Source of the DNA: Dugong dugon
Lineage: Eukaryota; Chordata; Mammalia; Sirenia; Dugongidae
Length of the DNA: 64,000 bases
NCBI GenBank assembly: GCA_030035585.1
Contig: CM057472.1
Coordinates: 92,439,601-92,503,600 of the forward strand
Direction of reading: 5' to 3'
A model generated the notes under the pieces. The model saw nothing but the letters and a program-made list of their open reading frames with translations. It did not search any database and was not told the origin of the DNA. The position numbers were made by a program, and so were the translations under genes. Shown here one piece after another: positions 9,613-22,027 of the stretch (its first letter is position 1; every line of letters starts with the position of its first letter).

Positions 9613-10528
9613 TACTTTAGATAAAGGTTTACAGAACAAATAGTTTCTCATTAAACAGTTAGTACACATATTACCCTATGACAATGGTTAACAATCCCAC
9701 AACATGTCAACACTATCCTTTCTCAACCTTGGACTCCCCGTCACCAGCTTTCCTGTGCCCTCCTGCCTTCTAGTCCTTGTCCTTGGATTGCAGTGCCTCA
9801 TTAGTCCCATTTTGTTTTATGGGGCTGTCCAATCCCAGGTGAACGGTGAACCTCAGGAATGACTTCACCACTGGCTAAAATAGTGTCCAGGGGCCATACT
9901 CTCGAGTTTCTCCAGTCTCTGTCAGGTCAGTAAATCTGGTCTTTTTGTGTGTTAGAATTTTGTTCTATATCCTTTTACAGCTCTGTCCAGGACCGTCTGC
10001 TGTGATCCCAGTCAGAGTAGTCAGTGGTGTAGCCAGGCACCATCTAGTTGTATTTAACTCAGTCTGGTGGAGGCCTTGGTAGCTGTGGTCCATTAGTCCT
10101 CTGGACTAATCTTTTCCTTGTATCTTGTTTTTTTCATTCTCTCTTGCTCCCAAAGGGGTGAGAGCAGAGGAATATCTTAGATGGCTGCTCACAGGCTTTT
10201 AAGACTCCAGACGCTACTCACCAAGGTAGAATGCAGAACATTGTCTTTATAAACTGTGTTATGCCAATTGAGCTAGATGTTCCCTGGATCATGGTCCCCA
10301 CATCCCTCTGCCCAGCAATTCAGTCCCTCAGAAAGTATGGATGTGTCTATGGAGCTTCCATGACCTTTCCTTGTACAAGTTGTGCTAGCATCCTCAGTAT
10401 TGTGTACTGTCTTACCCTTCACCAAAGCTACCATTTATCTATTGTCTATTTAGTTCCTCCCCACCCCTCCCATCCCTTATAACAAACAAAGATTGTTTCT
10501 TTTTGTGTGTAAACTTCTTCATGAGTTT
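9613..10528 (-). other. L1 3' UTR
   Basis: About 0.9 kb between the ORF2 stop and the tail. It matches 30832-31750 of the other L1 throughout, for example the zone at about 9990-10110 with the zone at about 31280-31350. No polypurine array stands out. Confidence 0.85.
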
Positions 10529-13500
10529 TTACAGTAGAGGTCTCATACAATATTTGTCCTTTTGTGATTGACTTATTTCACTCAGCTTAATGTCCTCCAG
10601 TTTCTTCCATGTTATGAGATACTTCACACATTCATTATTGTTCTTTACCTTTGCATAATACTCCATTGTGTGTATGCACCATAGTTTGTTTACCCATTCA
10701 TCTGTTAATGGGCATCTAGCTTGTTTCCAGCTTTTTGCTATTGTGAACAATGCTGCAATGAACATGCGTGTGCATATGTATATTCGTGTGATGGCTCTTA
10801 TTTCTCTAGGATATATTCCTAGGAATGAGATTGCTGGATCGTATGGTATTTCTATTTCTAGCTTTCTAAGGAAGCACCATATCATTTTCCAAGATGCTTG
10901 TATCATTATGCATTCGCACCAGGAGTGCATAAGAGTTCCAATCTCCCCACAGCATCTCCAACATTTGTTATTTCCAGTTCTTTTGATTTGTGCTAGTAAT
11001 GCCGGGTGAGATGGTATCTTGTTGTGGTTTTAATTTTCATTTCTCTAGTGGCTAGTGATCCCGAGCATTTCCTCATGTGTCTTTCTGTTGGCTGCTTGAA
11101 TGTCTTCTTTGGTGAAGTGTCTGTTCATTTCCTTTGTTCTTTTTTTAACTGAACTATTTGGTTTTCTTTTTTTGTTGTAGAGGTGTTGGATTTTCATGTA
11201 GATTTTAGACATTAGACCATTGTCTGACTTGTAATGTCCAAAATTTTTTTCCCAGTCTATAGGTTCTCTTTTTACTCTTTTGATGAAGTCTTTTGATGAG
11301 CAAAAGTGTTTAATTTTTAGAAGATCTCAGTTATCTATCTTCTGGCGTTTGTGTGTTGTTGCTTATGGCTTGTATCTTGTTAATGCTGCGTATTAGGGCC
11401 TGTAGCATTGGTCCTATTTTTTCTTCTATTAACTTTATAGTTTTTGGCTTTATATTTAGGTCTTTGATCCATTTTGAATTAGTTTTTGTATATGGTGTGA
11501 CGTATGCATCCTGTTTCATTTTTTTGCAGATGGACAACCAGATTTGCCAGCATCATTTGTTAAAAAGACTGTCTGTTCCCCATTTGATGGACTTTGAGCC
11601 CTTGTCAAAGATCAGCTGACTGTAGGTGGATGGAGTTACATCTGGGTTCTTGTTTCTGTTCCACTGGTCAATGTCTCTGTCATTGTACCAGTACCAGGCT
11701 ATCATGACTACCATAGCTATCTAGTAGAATTTGAGGTCAGGTAGTGTGAGTCCTACTACTTTATTATTCTCCTTCAATAGTGCTTTACTTATCCAGGGCT
11801 TCTTCCCTTTCCATATAAAGTTAATGATTATTTTTTCCATCTCTTTAAAGAATGTTGTTGGTATTTGGATGGGGATTGCATTGTATTTGTAAATTGCTTT
11901 GGGTAGAATTGTCATTTTCACAATGTTGAGTCTACCTATCTGTGAGCATGGTATGTTTTTCCATTCATGTAGATCCCTTTGGGTTTCTTGCAGTACTGTT
12001 TTGTATTTTTCTTTGTATAGGTCCTTTACATCCCTGGTTAGATGTATTCTTATGTATTTTATTTTTTTAGGGGCTATTATAAACGGTATTGTTTTCTTGA
12101 TTTCCTCTTCATCATTTTCTTAATTGGTGTTTAGGAATCCAACCAATTTTTATATGTTTGTCTTGTACCCTGCTCCTCTGCTGAATCTTTCTATTAGTTC
12201 CAGCAGTTTTCTTGTGGAGTCTTTAGGGTTTTCTATGTATAGTATCATCTCATCCACAAACAGGGACAGTTCAATTTCTTCATTACCAATTTGGATGCCC
12301 TTTATTTATTTTTCTTGCCTTATTGCTTGAGCTAGAACTTTCAGCACAATGTTAAATAGGAATACAGATGAAGGGCATCCTTTTCTTGTTTGTGTTCTCA
12401 AAGGGAATGTTTTCAGACCCTGTCCATTAAGAATGATGTTGGCCATTGGTTTTGCATAGATTCCCTTTATTATGTTGAGAAATTTTTCTTCTTACCTATT
12501 TTATTGAGAGTTTTTATCAGGAATGGGTTTTGGACTTTGTCAAACGCCTTTTCTGCATCAATTGAGATGATCATATAATTCTTTCCTCTCCTTTCATTTA
12601 TGTGGTGTATTAAGTTGATTGATTTTCTAATGTTGAACCATCTATGCATACCTGGTATGAATCCTACTTGGTCGTGGTGTATTATTTTTTTGTTATGAGG
12701 CTGATTTCTATTGTCTAGAATTTTGTTGAGAAGTTTTGCATCTACATGAGAGATATTGGTCTCTAATTTTCTTTTTTTGTGGTGTGTTTCCCTGGTTTTG
12801 GTATCAGAGTTATGCCGGCTTTGTAAAATTAATTCAGAAGTGTCACTTCCTTTTCTATTTTCTGAAATAGTTTGAGTAGTGCTGGTATAAACTCTTCTCT
12901 GAATGTTTGGTAGAATTCTCCAGTGAAGCCATCTGGGCCAGGTTTTTTTTTTTTTGTTTGGAGTTTTTTTATTACCTTTTCAATCTCTTCTCTTATTTTG
13001 GGTCTGTTCAGATTTTCAGCATCACTTTGTGGTAGTTTAGGTAGATAATGTGTTTCTAGAAATTTATCCATTTCCTCTAGGTTTTCAAATTTGTTGGAGT
13101 ATAGGTTTTCATAATACTCTGTCATGATCCTTTTTATTTCAGTTGGGTCTATTGTAATATCCTCAATTCAACTTCTTCTTTGGGTTATTTGCATCCTCTC
13201 CTGTTTTTCTTTTGTCATTCTGGCCAGTGGTTTGTCCAGATGATCCTTTCAAAAACCATATTTTGGTTTTGTTGATTCTTTCTATTGTTTTTCTATTTAT
13301 TTCATTTATTTCTGCTCTGATCTTTATTATTTTCTTTCTTCTAGTGGCTGAGACCTTTTTTACTCTTCTCTTTCTATTTGTTTGAGTTCTGTAGTTTATG
13401 TTTTGATTTTGTCCATTTCTTCTTTTTTGATGTGTGCATCTGTTGCTATAAACTGGCCTCTGAGGACTGCCTTTGCTGTGTCCCAAAGGTTTTGGTATGA

Positions 13501-14345
13501 TGTGTTTTCATTCTTGTTTGATTATAGGAATTTTTTGATTCCATATCTGATTTCTTCTATCACTCAGTGATGTGTAAACAGGGTGTTATTCAGTTTCCGT
13601 GTAATTGATTTTTTTCCCTTGTTCTTTCTGTTGTTAATTTCTACCTTGATGGTGTTGTGGTCAGAGAAGATACTTTGTATTATCTCAATGTTTTGGATTT
13701 TGTTGAGGATTGCTCTGTGGCCTAATATGTGGTCTATTCTGGAGAACGTTTCACGTCCATTGGAAAAGAAAGTGTACTTTGCAGCTGTTGGGTGTAGTGT
13801 TCTATATATGTCTTTGAGGTCAAGGTGGCTAATTGTGCTCTTTAGGTCTTCTGTATCTTTGTTGAGATTCTTTCTAGATGTTTTTTTTTTTTTTTTTTTT
13901 TTTCCCCCGAGAGTGGTTGTTGAAGTGTCCTACTATTATTGTTGAACGATCAATTTCTCTTTTCAGTGCTGTTAGAGCTTGTTTTATGTATTTGGGAGCC
14001 CTGTCATTGGGTGTGTAGGTTTATTATGGTTATATTTTCATGATGGATCATCCCCTTACTCATTATATAGTGTACTTCCTTGTCTTTTATGGTGGATTTT
14101 GTTTTAAAGCCTATTTTATCTGAGATTAGTATTGCCACTCCTGCTCTTTTTGGTAGCTGTTTGCTTGGTATATTTTTTTTCCATTCTTTGATTTTTAAGA
14201 AATTTACATCTCTGTTTCTAAGCTGTGTCTCTTTTAGACAGCATATTGATGGATCCTGTTTTTTTTATCCATTCTGTAACTCTCTGTCTCTTTATGGGTG
14301 CATTGAGGCCATTTACATTCAGTGTAATTATTGTTAAGTGAGAGT
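10529..14345 (-). pseudogene. L1 ORF2 (endonuclease/reverse transcriptase), broken
   Basis: Read 14345 to 10529. The endonuclease begins near 14340 with TLNVNGLNAPIKRQR (catalytic Asn in NVNG) and QDPSICCLKETQL (metal-binding Glu in KET). RT blocks lie at 12829-13125 ([33 protein letters not shown]). The catalytic FADD motif at 12249-12260 reads FVDE, losing the second aspartate. A later block at 11721-11921 has [19 protein letters not shown]. The C-terminus (10529-10930) shows GIYPREIRAITR, FIAALFTIAKSW and HTMEYYAKVKNN. Numerous stops, plus T-run expansions at 12943 and 13879, break the frame. In living L1s this protein nicks and copies target DNA; this copy cannot. Confidence 0.92.
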
Positions 14346-14789
14346 TTATTGTTGTCTTTTTGTAGCACTTTTTTTTTTTTTTTTTTTTGGTGGTGACGTT
14401 TTCTTTGTTCCTCTAACTCTCCTGTGCTGAATTCCCTTTGTTTGTGTTTTTTTTTTTTTCATTTATTTTGTTTTTGTAGGTTTTGTTTTTACTGAGACTT
14501 TATGTTTTTCTGCTTTATTTTGATGATTAGGTTTGTTAACTTGCTTTGTGTTTACCTTGAAATTTACCCTTGTCTTCCTAGGTTTGAACCAGGCTATTAT
14601 TGGTATTGCCTTGCCTTCCTCTCCATTAGAAGGTTCTATACCTACACCATTTATTCCCTCTTTTATTGTTCTGATGCTGTTGTCATTTACAGATTAATCT
14701 CTCTGGTTCCCTGTTGTAATTCTTTTGGTTTTGCATAGTCCTTGAGAATTCTTTTCCTAAGTAGGTATCTGGCTAGTACAATCCTGTGT

Positions 14790-15794
14790 CTTAGATTCAG
14801 CCTGTGGTCTGATGTAGTTTGTTCTCATATCGAAGGACTCCCTTTAATAATTCTTGTAAGTTTTGTTTGGTTTTTACATAGCCCCTTAATTTCTGTTTAT
14901 CTGGAAATGACCTAATTTCACCATCATATCTGAAAGAGAGTTTTGCAGGATATATTATTCTTGGCTGGCAATTTTTTTTCTTTCAAGCTTTTATATATAT
15001 CATCCCATTGCCTTCTTACCTTCATGGTTTCTGCTGAATAATCCAAGCTTAGTCTTATTGTTTCTCCTCTGTATGTGTCTTTTTGTTTTCCCTGAGCTGC
15101 TCTCAGGATTCTTTGTTTGTCTTTGGTTGTAACAAGTGTGATTATGATATGCCTTAGTGATTTTCTTTTGGGGTCTATCCTATATGGGGTTAGTTGAACT
15201 TCTTCGATGGTCAGCTTTTCATCTTTCATGATACTGGGGAAGTTTTCTGTCAGAAATTTTTCAATGATCCTCTCTGTGTTTCTGTTTCCTCTCCCTGTTC
15301 TGGAGCTCCTATAAGTCACAGAATTTTACTTTTGATTGTATCCCACATAATTCTCTGGATTTCTTCATTTTTCTTTGTTCTTTTTTTTTTTTTTTTCCTC
15401 AGTTTTGTATCCAAGTGTTTGTTTTCAATTCCGTTGATCCTGTCTTACATCATTTCAAACCTCCTCCTTAGCCCTTCTATGACACTGTCCATTTATGAAA
15501 TCTTGGTGTTTATCTTTTAGATTTCTGATTTTTTTTTTTTTTTTTTTACAATTTCTGGTTGTGAATTTATTTTAGAATTTTGTTCCTGTATTATTTTCTT
15601 GAATTCTTACATTTTTTGGTCTGTATTTTCCATGAATCTGTCTATTTTTTTCTCATTTTTTTGTCTGCTTTTTGCTTCATCTCTTGGATAATTCTGAGTA
15701 TTAGAGATTTGAATTCCCTATCAGGTAGTTCCTGTGCCTTTTCTTCTACTGGAATGTCATCTGGTGTTTTATTTTGGATGCTTACTGGAACCAT
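14790..15794 (-). pseudogene. L1 ORF1 (RNA-binding nucleic-acid chaperone), frameshifted
   Basis: The start codon lies at 15794 by alignment with the other L1 (MVPIG start at 26912). The coiled-coil N-terminus spans about 15794-15560. The RRM and C-terminal domains are open at 14924-15319: NTERIIEKFLTENFPSI, EVQLTPYRIDPKRKSLRHII, ILRAAQGKQKDTYRGE and RLSLDYSAET. An eight-base A-run (T-run on plus, 14972-14979) shifts the frame. The remaining residues (YDGEIRSFPDKQKLRG-like) continue in another frame to about 14800. T-runs at 15383 and 15530 interrupt the N-terminal half. Confidence 0.9.
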
Positions 15795-15799
15795 CCTGT

Positions 15800-17466
15800 C
15801 CTGTTTTTGTGTATGTTTTTATATTGTCTGCTGTCTTTGATGCATTCAATAGTTATTTTCCTTGATTATTGATTATAAGCTTGTTTGTTTTGTCCTGCTT
15901 TTTTGTTTTTTTTGGTTATGTCTGAGCAGGTGGGCCATGCGTTCTTTGTTGTTTGCTTGTCTGTGGACACGATACTTCTCATCTTCTCCAATGGGCAGGG
16001 TCAGTCACTCAGGTATGGTACAACAGATCAGGTCCAGCTGATGGGGAGTTGCTGGGATGGGTTGTTTGTGGCATGTACCAGGGCTGACTGTGCAGACCCG
16101 GAATCAGTGCAGGGCAGGTTCAGGTAGACCAGGCCTGTGCTGCTTGGTGGTGTGATGTTCAGTACATGGTGCAGGTAGACAGGAAGGAGGAGGGAGATTG
16201 TGATGTGTGGAGCTAAGATAGGTATGGAAAAGATGAGAGAGAGGAGGAAGGAACAGGAGCCAAAAACATGTACACAAACAAACAAACAAAAAAAAGTGTG
16301 CTAAGGGAGCTTGCTGTTGGAGTGGGGAGATGAGAGACTGAGAAATGAAGAAAAATAAAAGAAAAAAAAAGGAAAAGGGTAAAAGGAAAAAAATTAATAA
16401 ATAAATATTAGAGAAAAAAAATCTCCAAAGTATCCCACCTGTGTGGATGGTAGGACTGAGGAACTTACTCCCAGGCCATGAAGTATAGACTGGCTAGAAG
16501 GGGTAGAGCTGTCACACAGCACCAGGTATTCAAGAGACAGGAAAAGAAGGTAAATATGCGGAGATGAGAAACTGGAAATAAAGAAATACAAAAAGGGAAA
16601 AAGAGAGAAAGAAAACAAACAAAGAAATAGAAAAAACATAAAACAAAAACAAAAAATACAAGAAAAAAGAAATGCTCCCAGGGAGGTCACTGTGAATCTG
16701 CGCAGAGTAAGGGAGTAGCTCCCAAGCCACGCAGCACTGCCTGGCCAGAACGGGCTCCCAAGCCAAGAAAAGAAGAAAACAAACAAATCAAAACAAACCA
16801 ACAAAGAAAAGAAGCCTGTTGGTCCCATAAGCTTGTGGCATGGGCTGGGAAGCTGTTCTTCAGTTGAGCCCTGCCCCGCAGTCTTTCAGGAAGAAGCAAA
16901 GACGGCACACGGAGCGAGATATTTGAAGAAGGGGGGGGTGGTGAGAAGTAAGGAAGAAGTCTAAAGAAGCAGAAAAAAGCAACACCAGGAACCAACAAAT
17001 GGCACTCAGGGAGCCAGCCAGTGCGGACAGGTGGAATCCAAGGGGCTCCGGGGTGAAGCCGGTGCTTCTTGGTCAATAGACTGTGGCCATAGCAAGCAGA
17101 GGAGGCCTAGTGGGGGGTGAAGAAGGGTGGGGGGCGGGAAATCGTATATCGCTGTTTACTGGTTGTTCTTTCTCCTTCTGGAAACTCCATGAAGTTGCCT
17201 TCTCGTGCCTGTTGTCCATCGATCTCTGGTAGGAGTCCAAGATGTGGATCTGTGCTGTGGTGGCTGATAGGGGACCTCTGCATGTATCTCTCCTTGCTCT
17301 CTGTTCTCGGTCAGTTTCTTATTCCATTCTGTGCTTGTCTGAGTCCTTTATCTCTTCATTTGGTGCTTAGAGTCTCAGGATTTATGTGTGTCTCTGTTTG
17401 ACTTAGTTTTTAGGATCTTTGCTGTGGATGGGTGGTGTGGTGCTTCTGTCTATAGCTCCATGTTTG
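15800..17466 (-). promoter_or_regulatory. L1 5' UTR with three related units
   Basis: About 1.65 kb, GC-richer than the rest and spaced by A-rich (sense T-rich) tracts. Three related core units occur at about 16430-16505, 16675-16750 and 16815-16870. Each is the reverse complement of a 'CCAGGC...GGGAGC...GTGGGATCCCTGG' type block. The same three units occur in the other L1 5' UTR at about 25875, 26000 and 26235. In active L1s this region carries the internal promoter; activity here is inferred only from position. Confidence 0.7.
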
Positions 17467-17887
17467 ATATATTTGTGTTATTATTAAAATACATATACTT
17501 TAGAATTGGAAGCAATTTAATAAATTATCAATCCTTTATTTGTATTTTGGCTGAAATGAATTCTAGATCTTTTGCTAAAAGCTGGGGTTTACAGTGGAAA
17601 ATAACAGAGAGTTCTTAGTAAGGGAGGAAATTGAAATTTTAATGAGAGTGAAATAAGTAAAGAATAAAATTTAAGAGAATATTAAAAACATTTCCTAAAT
17701 TGTTCCTTCTTGGGTACTACAGAAGTGTATTTATAAATCTATTGGGTTTGCTTTTCTTTCTATTACATTTAAAATTATAGGTGTATAATGATGGAAAAAA
17801 ATGAGAAAGAACATGTATTTTGTAGAAGTAAGTATAATAATATGTTACTCTCCTGGAGATGAGGGCTATTCTTTTACTATCTGATTT
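17467..17887. other. Unannotated AT-rich sequence
   Basis: Nothing is recognised between the L1 5' end and the L2 copy. Confidence 0.5.
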
Positions 17888-18911
17888 ACTTTGACCTGAA
17901 ATACTCTACATGATCTGGATGCCTCCTCACCTCACAGATCTCATTTCCCACCACTCTTTTCTCATATATTTAAATCTAGCTACACTTTCCCTCTCCCTGT
18001 CCTTCACATGCTCTAGTATCACTGTCACTTATGGGCCTGTCTTAGTCATCTAGTGCTTCACTAACAGAAATACCATGAGTGGATGATTTTAGCAAAGAGA
18101 AATTTATTCTCTCACAGTCCAGTAGGCTACAAGTCCAAATTCAGGGTGTCAGCTCCGGGGAAATGCTTTCTCCATCAGCTCTTGAAGAAGGTCTGTGTCA
18201 TTAATCTTCCTTTGGTCTGGGAGCTTCTCTGCACAGGAACCTCAGGTCCAAAGGACACCCTCAGCTCCTGGTGCTGCTTTCTTGGTGGTATGAGGTTCCC
18301 ATGTGTCTCTGCTTGCTTCTCTCTTTTATATCTCAAAAGAGATTGCATTAAGACACTATCTAATCTTATAAACCTCATCAGCATAACTTCATCACAGTGA
18401 TAGAATTTACAACACATAAGGAGATCACATATAACCTCATCATAGTGATAGAGTTTACAACACATAAGAAAATCACATCAGATTACACAATCATACAATA
18501 CTGGGAATCATGACCTAGCCAAGTTGCTACACACATTTTCTGGGGGACACAATTAAATCCATGACAGGGCCTGTAGTTCCTTGATCCTCTGCTTAAAAAA
18601 CTGCAATCCCATTTATTAAGGTTGACTTCTTACCATTTAGATATCAAATCAAATATCATCTCTTTGGAGACTTTTTTTTGACCATTCTAGTTAAAATGAC
18701 CTCAATTTTCTATTTCTCGTAGGCTGATTTATATCTTTAAATATTGTATCACTGCTTTGACATTAATTAATCTTTGATTTATTTTTATAAAAAATGTAAG
18801 AATCACAAGAGCATAAACTTTGCCTTGTCCATTAGTGTATCCCTAGTATCTGGGAGAGTGTGTGTGACAGATATCAGGGATTCAATAAACATTTCATAAT
18901 GGATAAATGAT
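17888..18911 (+). mobile_element. L2 LINE 3' end, split by an LTR-like insertion
   Basis: The left part (17888-18032) reads CCTGAAATACTCTACATGAT...CTTTCCCTCTCCCTGTCC. The right part (from 18572) continues GTAGTTCCTTGATCCTCTGC, ATCAAATATCATCTCTTTGG, TTGTCCATTAGTGTATCCCT and ATTCAATAAACATTTCATAA. Joined in order, these give the usual L2 3' region. The break at 18033-18571 is exactly the LTR-like element with a GGGCC duplication, so L2 is the older host sequence. Confidence 0.78.
18038..18566 (-). mobile_element. LTR-like element (MaLR/ERVL-type), solo, with perfect 5-bp TSD
   Basis: 529 bp bounded by TG (TGTCTTAGTC) and CA (CCATGACA) and flanked by GGGCC at 18033-18037 and 18567-18571. The sequence just inside the left end (ACAGAAATACCATGAGTGG, AATTTATTCTCTCACAGT) is the reverse complement of the 3' end of MaLR LTRs, so I orient it minus. 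It contains an internal direct repeat: CATCACAGTGATAGAATTT at about 18391 and CATCATAGTGATAGAGTTT at about 18438, each followed by ACAACACATAAG. A solo LTR is left when a provirus recombines out. Confidence 0.8.
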
Positions 18912-19984
18912 TTAATTTAAATCCATGAATCTATTATTAGGTCTTGGAAGGATTTTGAAAGTGTTGAGAGTTAGCATTAGTTATTTATTTTGGTCTATTT
19001 ATTTAATTATAATTTATTCTACATATGTTCACCTAGACACAACTTACTACCATGAATATAATTATATTATCTATGCCGTAGAGCCAGTGAAAGGTTTAAA
19101 TAAAGGAATGAAACAATTATGCATAAGTGTATATACACACATACACACGTAGTTATGTATTCTGCTCAGCTACATGTATGTGTGTATGTGTGCATGTGTG
19201 TCTGTTTTCCCTAAGTAGATTATCCAAATATATGTAACAAAGATCGATTTGATGTAGGGAGATCAAATTCTTGTGGTAGCTTCAGTGGCAGATGATGAAC
19301 AATTAAATAGTAAGAAGTGGACACCCCAATTATATTTTAGAGGTAAAATTAACAGCAATTATTAATTCTTTGAATGTAGAGGTGAAGGAGTCCTAACAGA
19401 AAGCTCCCATGTTTTGGAAGACTGAGTGGTTGATGGTGCCACAGATTTATTAAGTGAATGCCGATAGTTGGTAGGGAAAAGGTATGTAAGAGTTCGGTGT
19501 TTGACAAATTGGGTTGAGGCCCTACGGAACATCATTGTGGAGATGCCCACTAGACAGTTGAATACAGTGGTTTGAAGTTCTGGGAATGTTCCTTAAAAGA
19601 GTATATATACTTGGGAGTAATTGGTTGAAATGTGAGAAAATAAGGAATAGAGAAAGAGGAATGCACAAAGGAAAAAGAGGAGTAAAGTAGATAGTAGGAA
19701 AATTATGTGAGTATAGTGTCAAGAAAGAGAAATTGATCAATGGTATCAAATTGAGTAATGGCCAAGTATAATGAAGAGCAAAAAAATGATTAAAATGAGT
19801 AACCACGCTATTTCCTGTTAGTACAAAATCAGTAATTCACTATGCAACATACTAGTGTAGAGCATTTAACAAAATGCTGCTTCCCCGGACTCTTGAGAAA
19901 AGAAAAAAAAAAAACTTCTATGCCCTTTGATTTCCCATAACAGGTATAACTTAGAATAAGTGTTCTGTAGTTTTTATCCTCTCA
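18912..19984. other. Unannotated sequence with a short TG-rich microsatellite
   Basis: A TATG/TGTG-rich run lies at about 19170-19200. No gene or repeat family is recognised elsewhere. Confidence 0.45.
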
Positions 19985-20790
19985 TTTTGGGATTCCAATC
20001 ACACATATGTAAGTTTTATATTTTTAGTTATCCTATGGGTCCCTGATGCTCTGTTCATACTTTTTCCCTGTTTTTTTTCCTTTCTCCTCTTCAGATAGTC
20101 ATCTCCTATTTATCTATTTGCTTACTGTCTCTTTTGAAAGTTCTTACTATTCTTCTGTCAAGGCCATTCTTTGCATTTTTTCATGTTTGAACTTACATTT
20201 TTCCATTCTAAAATTTCCAGTTGGGTATTTTCCGTGTTTCTATTTCTTTTTTGAGATCTTCAATCTTTTCATTCATTGTGAGTTTATGCTCCTCTTTTCT
20301 TATTAAACATAGTTATAATAGCTGCTTTATAGTCCTAGTCTATCATTTCCAATATCAGGTCATCTCAGTGTTGTTCTCTGTTGATTTTTGTTTTCTTTTG
20401 TTTTGTTTTCTTTAAGAATAGGTCACATTTTTCAACTTCTTCCTAAACTGAATAATTTTGGATTGTATTATGGAATGGTGATTGTTATATTGTGGAATCT
20501 TGATTCTATATTATTCTTCCAGAACTTTCCTTTGGTTATTTTTCTTGTGGTGGGCAATTAACATTGTCTGACTAAATTTGCAAATCCCACCTCTTGGGCA
20601 GCAGCTAGTTACGTTTAGTCCCTGTATCTTTAGTGTCGTTGTTGGCCATCTTCCCAATGCTTGTATGTTTCAGGCTTCAGCCAGAGATTTGAGAACAGTT
20701 TATACGTAGAATCTGTGGTTCTCTTTCTTTGGCTCTGTACCTTCCAGGATTACCTACTTACTTTCTAATGATTGTGGTTGACTTGATTCC
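19985..20790 (-). mobile_element. Old L1M/HAL1 fragment (5' UTR and ORF1 start)
   Basis: The plus strand reads GCTGCTTTATAGTCCTAGTC, TCAGGTCATCTCAGTGTTG, AGAATAGGTCACATTTTTC and AATAATTTTGGATTGTATTA. This is the antisense signature of the L1M/HAL1 5' region. The frame that would be ORF1 starts on the minus strand near 20270. It is highly diverged, and the right boundary is approximate. Confidence 0.65.
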
Positions 20791-21117
20791 TGACTTCACA
20801 TGATTATACTCTGTCCTCCAGCAGAAACAAAAACCAAAAAATCAAATACAAAACAGAAATACCTAGAAGCTCTGGGGTATACACAAAATCAAAAACCAAA
20901 TGTTCACTTTTCATCTTGTCATATAGCTTGAGAGCAACGAAAGTGAGTCCTGGGTTGGAGATACAGATATCAAATCCATTCAAGTGAACTTCTGATATGA
21001 ACTTAAGTGTGAGAATTTTCACATGATACCTAAGGTCAAATAGAACTCTACTTTCAGTTGTGAAAGTAGCTTTTCATTTCTGAGATGCTAATAAAATACA
21101 GATTTTAGAATATATAG
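20791..21117. other. Unannotated sequence
   Basis: No recognised repeat. There is a small inverted repeat, CTACTTTCAGTTGTGAAAGTAG (loop included), at about 21048-21069. Confidence 0.5.
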
Positions 21118-21312
21118 GTCCCTGGGCAAAGCAAGTGGTTTGTGCTTGATTACTAACCTAAAGGTTGATGGTCCAAATCTGCCTGGTGGCACCACAGAAG
21201 AAAGGCCTGAAAATTTGCTTCCATAAGATTATAGACAAGAAAACCCTATGGAACAGTCTACTCAACACCTTGGATCACCATGAGTCAGAATCGACTCAGC
21301 TACAATGGGTTT
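21118..21312 (+). mobile_element. AfroSINE, long variant
   Basis: It has GTCCCTGGGCAAAGCAAGTG, GGTTGATGGTCCAAATCTGC (B box), an extra middle segment TTGCTTCCATAAGATTATAG, and the RTE-like end GAGTCAGAATCGACTCAGC. The extra segment marks an AfroSINE subfamily shared with 22735 and 34781. Confidence 0.9.
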
Positions 21313-22027
21313 ATTAGAATATGTAAAACGGGATTATGCCTTTTTCCTAAAGTCATCAAACAATTCCACAATCATCATTCACATATTTAGATACATTTAT
21401 GAAAAATAAACTCTTGTCAGACACTCACTCCTGTATGCACTGTGGATGTCTTGGTAAGCAAGATAAAGTTTCTACCCTCAAGGAGTTCATGTTTTTCCCT
21501 GTTTTAGTGACACATTTTGCAACCTAATAGGGTGTTCCATCAGGGCACTTCCTTTTTTTTTTTTTTTTTCTTTTTCTTTTTACCTGATGTGTGAATCAGC
21601 CCTTTGTTATATGTATCATTTAAATTTAACTCCAAATTTATCTTTTGAGAGTACCATACTATAATATATACCCTTAGTATTGTATCCTGGTAGCTATCCA
21701 AAGGGGGAGGAACCAGTAGACTGATATGGTGGATCCCATGAAGCCCTGACAATGCCTTCTTTAGACTCTGAGCTAACTGAGTGGAGAAACTATATGTTCA
21801 CTATTTTTATATCTCCAACATCTAGTTCTATAAATGTAAGCTTTTTAAATTTTGAGAAAATGAAATAAAATGTAAAACACTTTTTGTTTAGTCCATAATC
21901 ATTTCTTCATGAGTAATAATACATGGGAAAGTGTATGAGATCCACAGCTGAAACAATTTACTTGATACCACATTTTGGAACTTAATAACTACAGTCAGGT
22001 AAGCCAATATTTCTCACTCTCAGAGCC
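21313..22027. other. Unannotated sequence with a T-rich run
   Basis: T-rich run at 21552-21580. The phrase TTTCTACCCTCAAGGAGTTC at about 21471 is typical of a widespread ancient mammalian repeat, but there is too little to call. Confidence 0.45.

Larger units (their letters stand above)
9597..17466 (-). mobile_element. L1 LINE, near full length, minus strand
   Basis: About 7.9 kb. The poly-A tail appears as a T-run at 9597-9612, and the 5' end lies near 17466, where the sequence matches the start of the other L1 at 25251 (both contain CTATAGACAGAAGCAC and ACTAAGTCAAACAGAGACAC). In order on the minus strand: 5' UTR (17466 to about 15800), ORF1 (15794 to about 14790), an inter-ORF segment, ORF2 (about 14345 to 10529) and 3' UTR. 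Both frames are broken. I could not find a convincing target-site duplication. Confidence 0.93.

Noticed and set aside
16394..16828. 144-codon hydrophobic frame on the minus strand, membrane-like
   Set aside because: Same artefact in the other L1 5' UTR: long T tracts read as phenylalanine and leucine.
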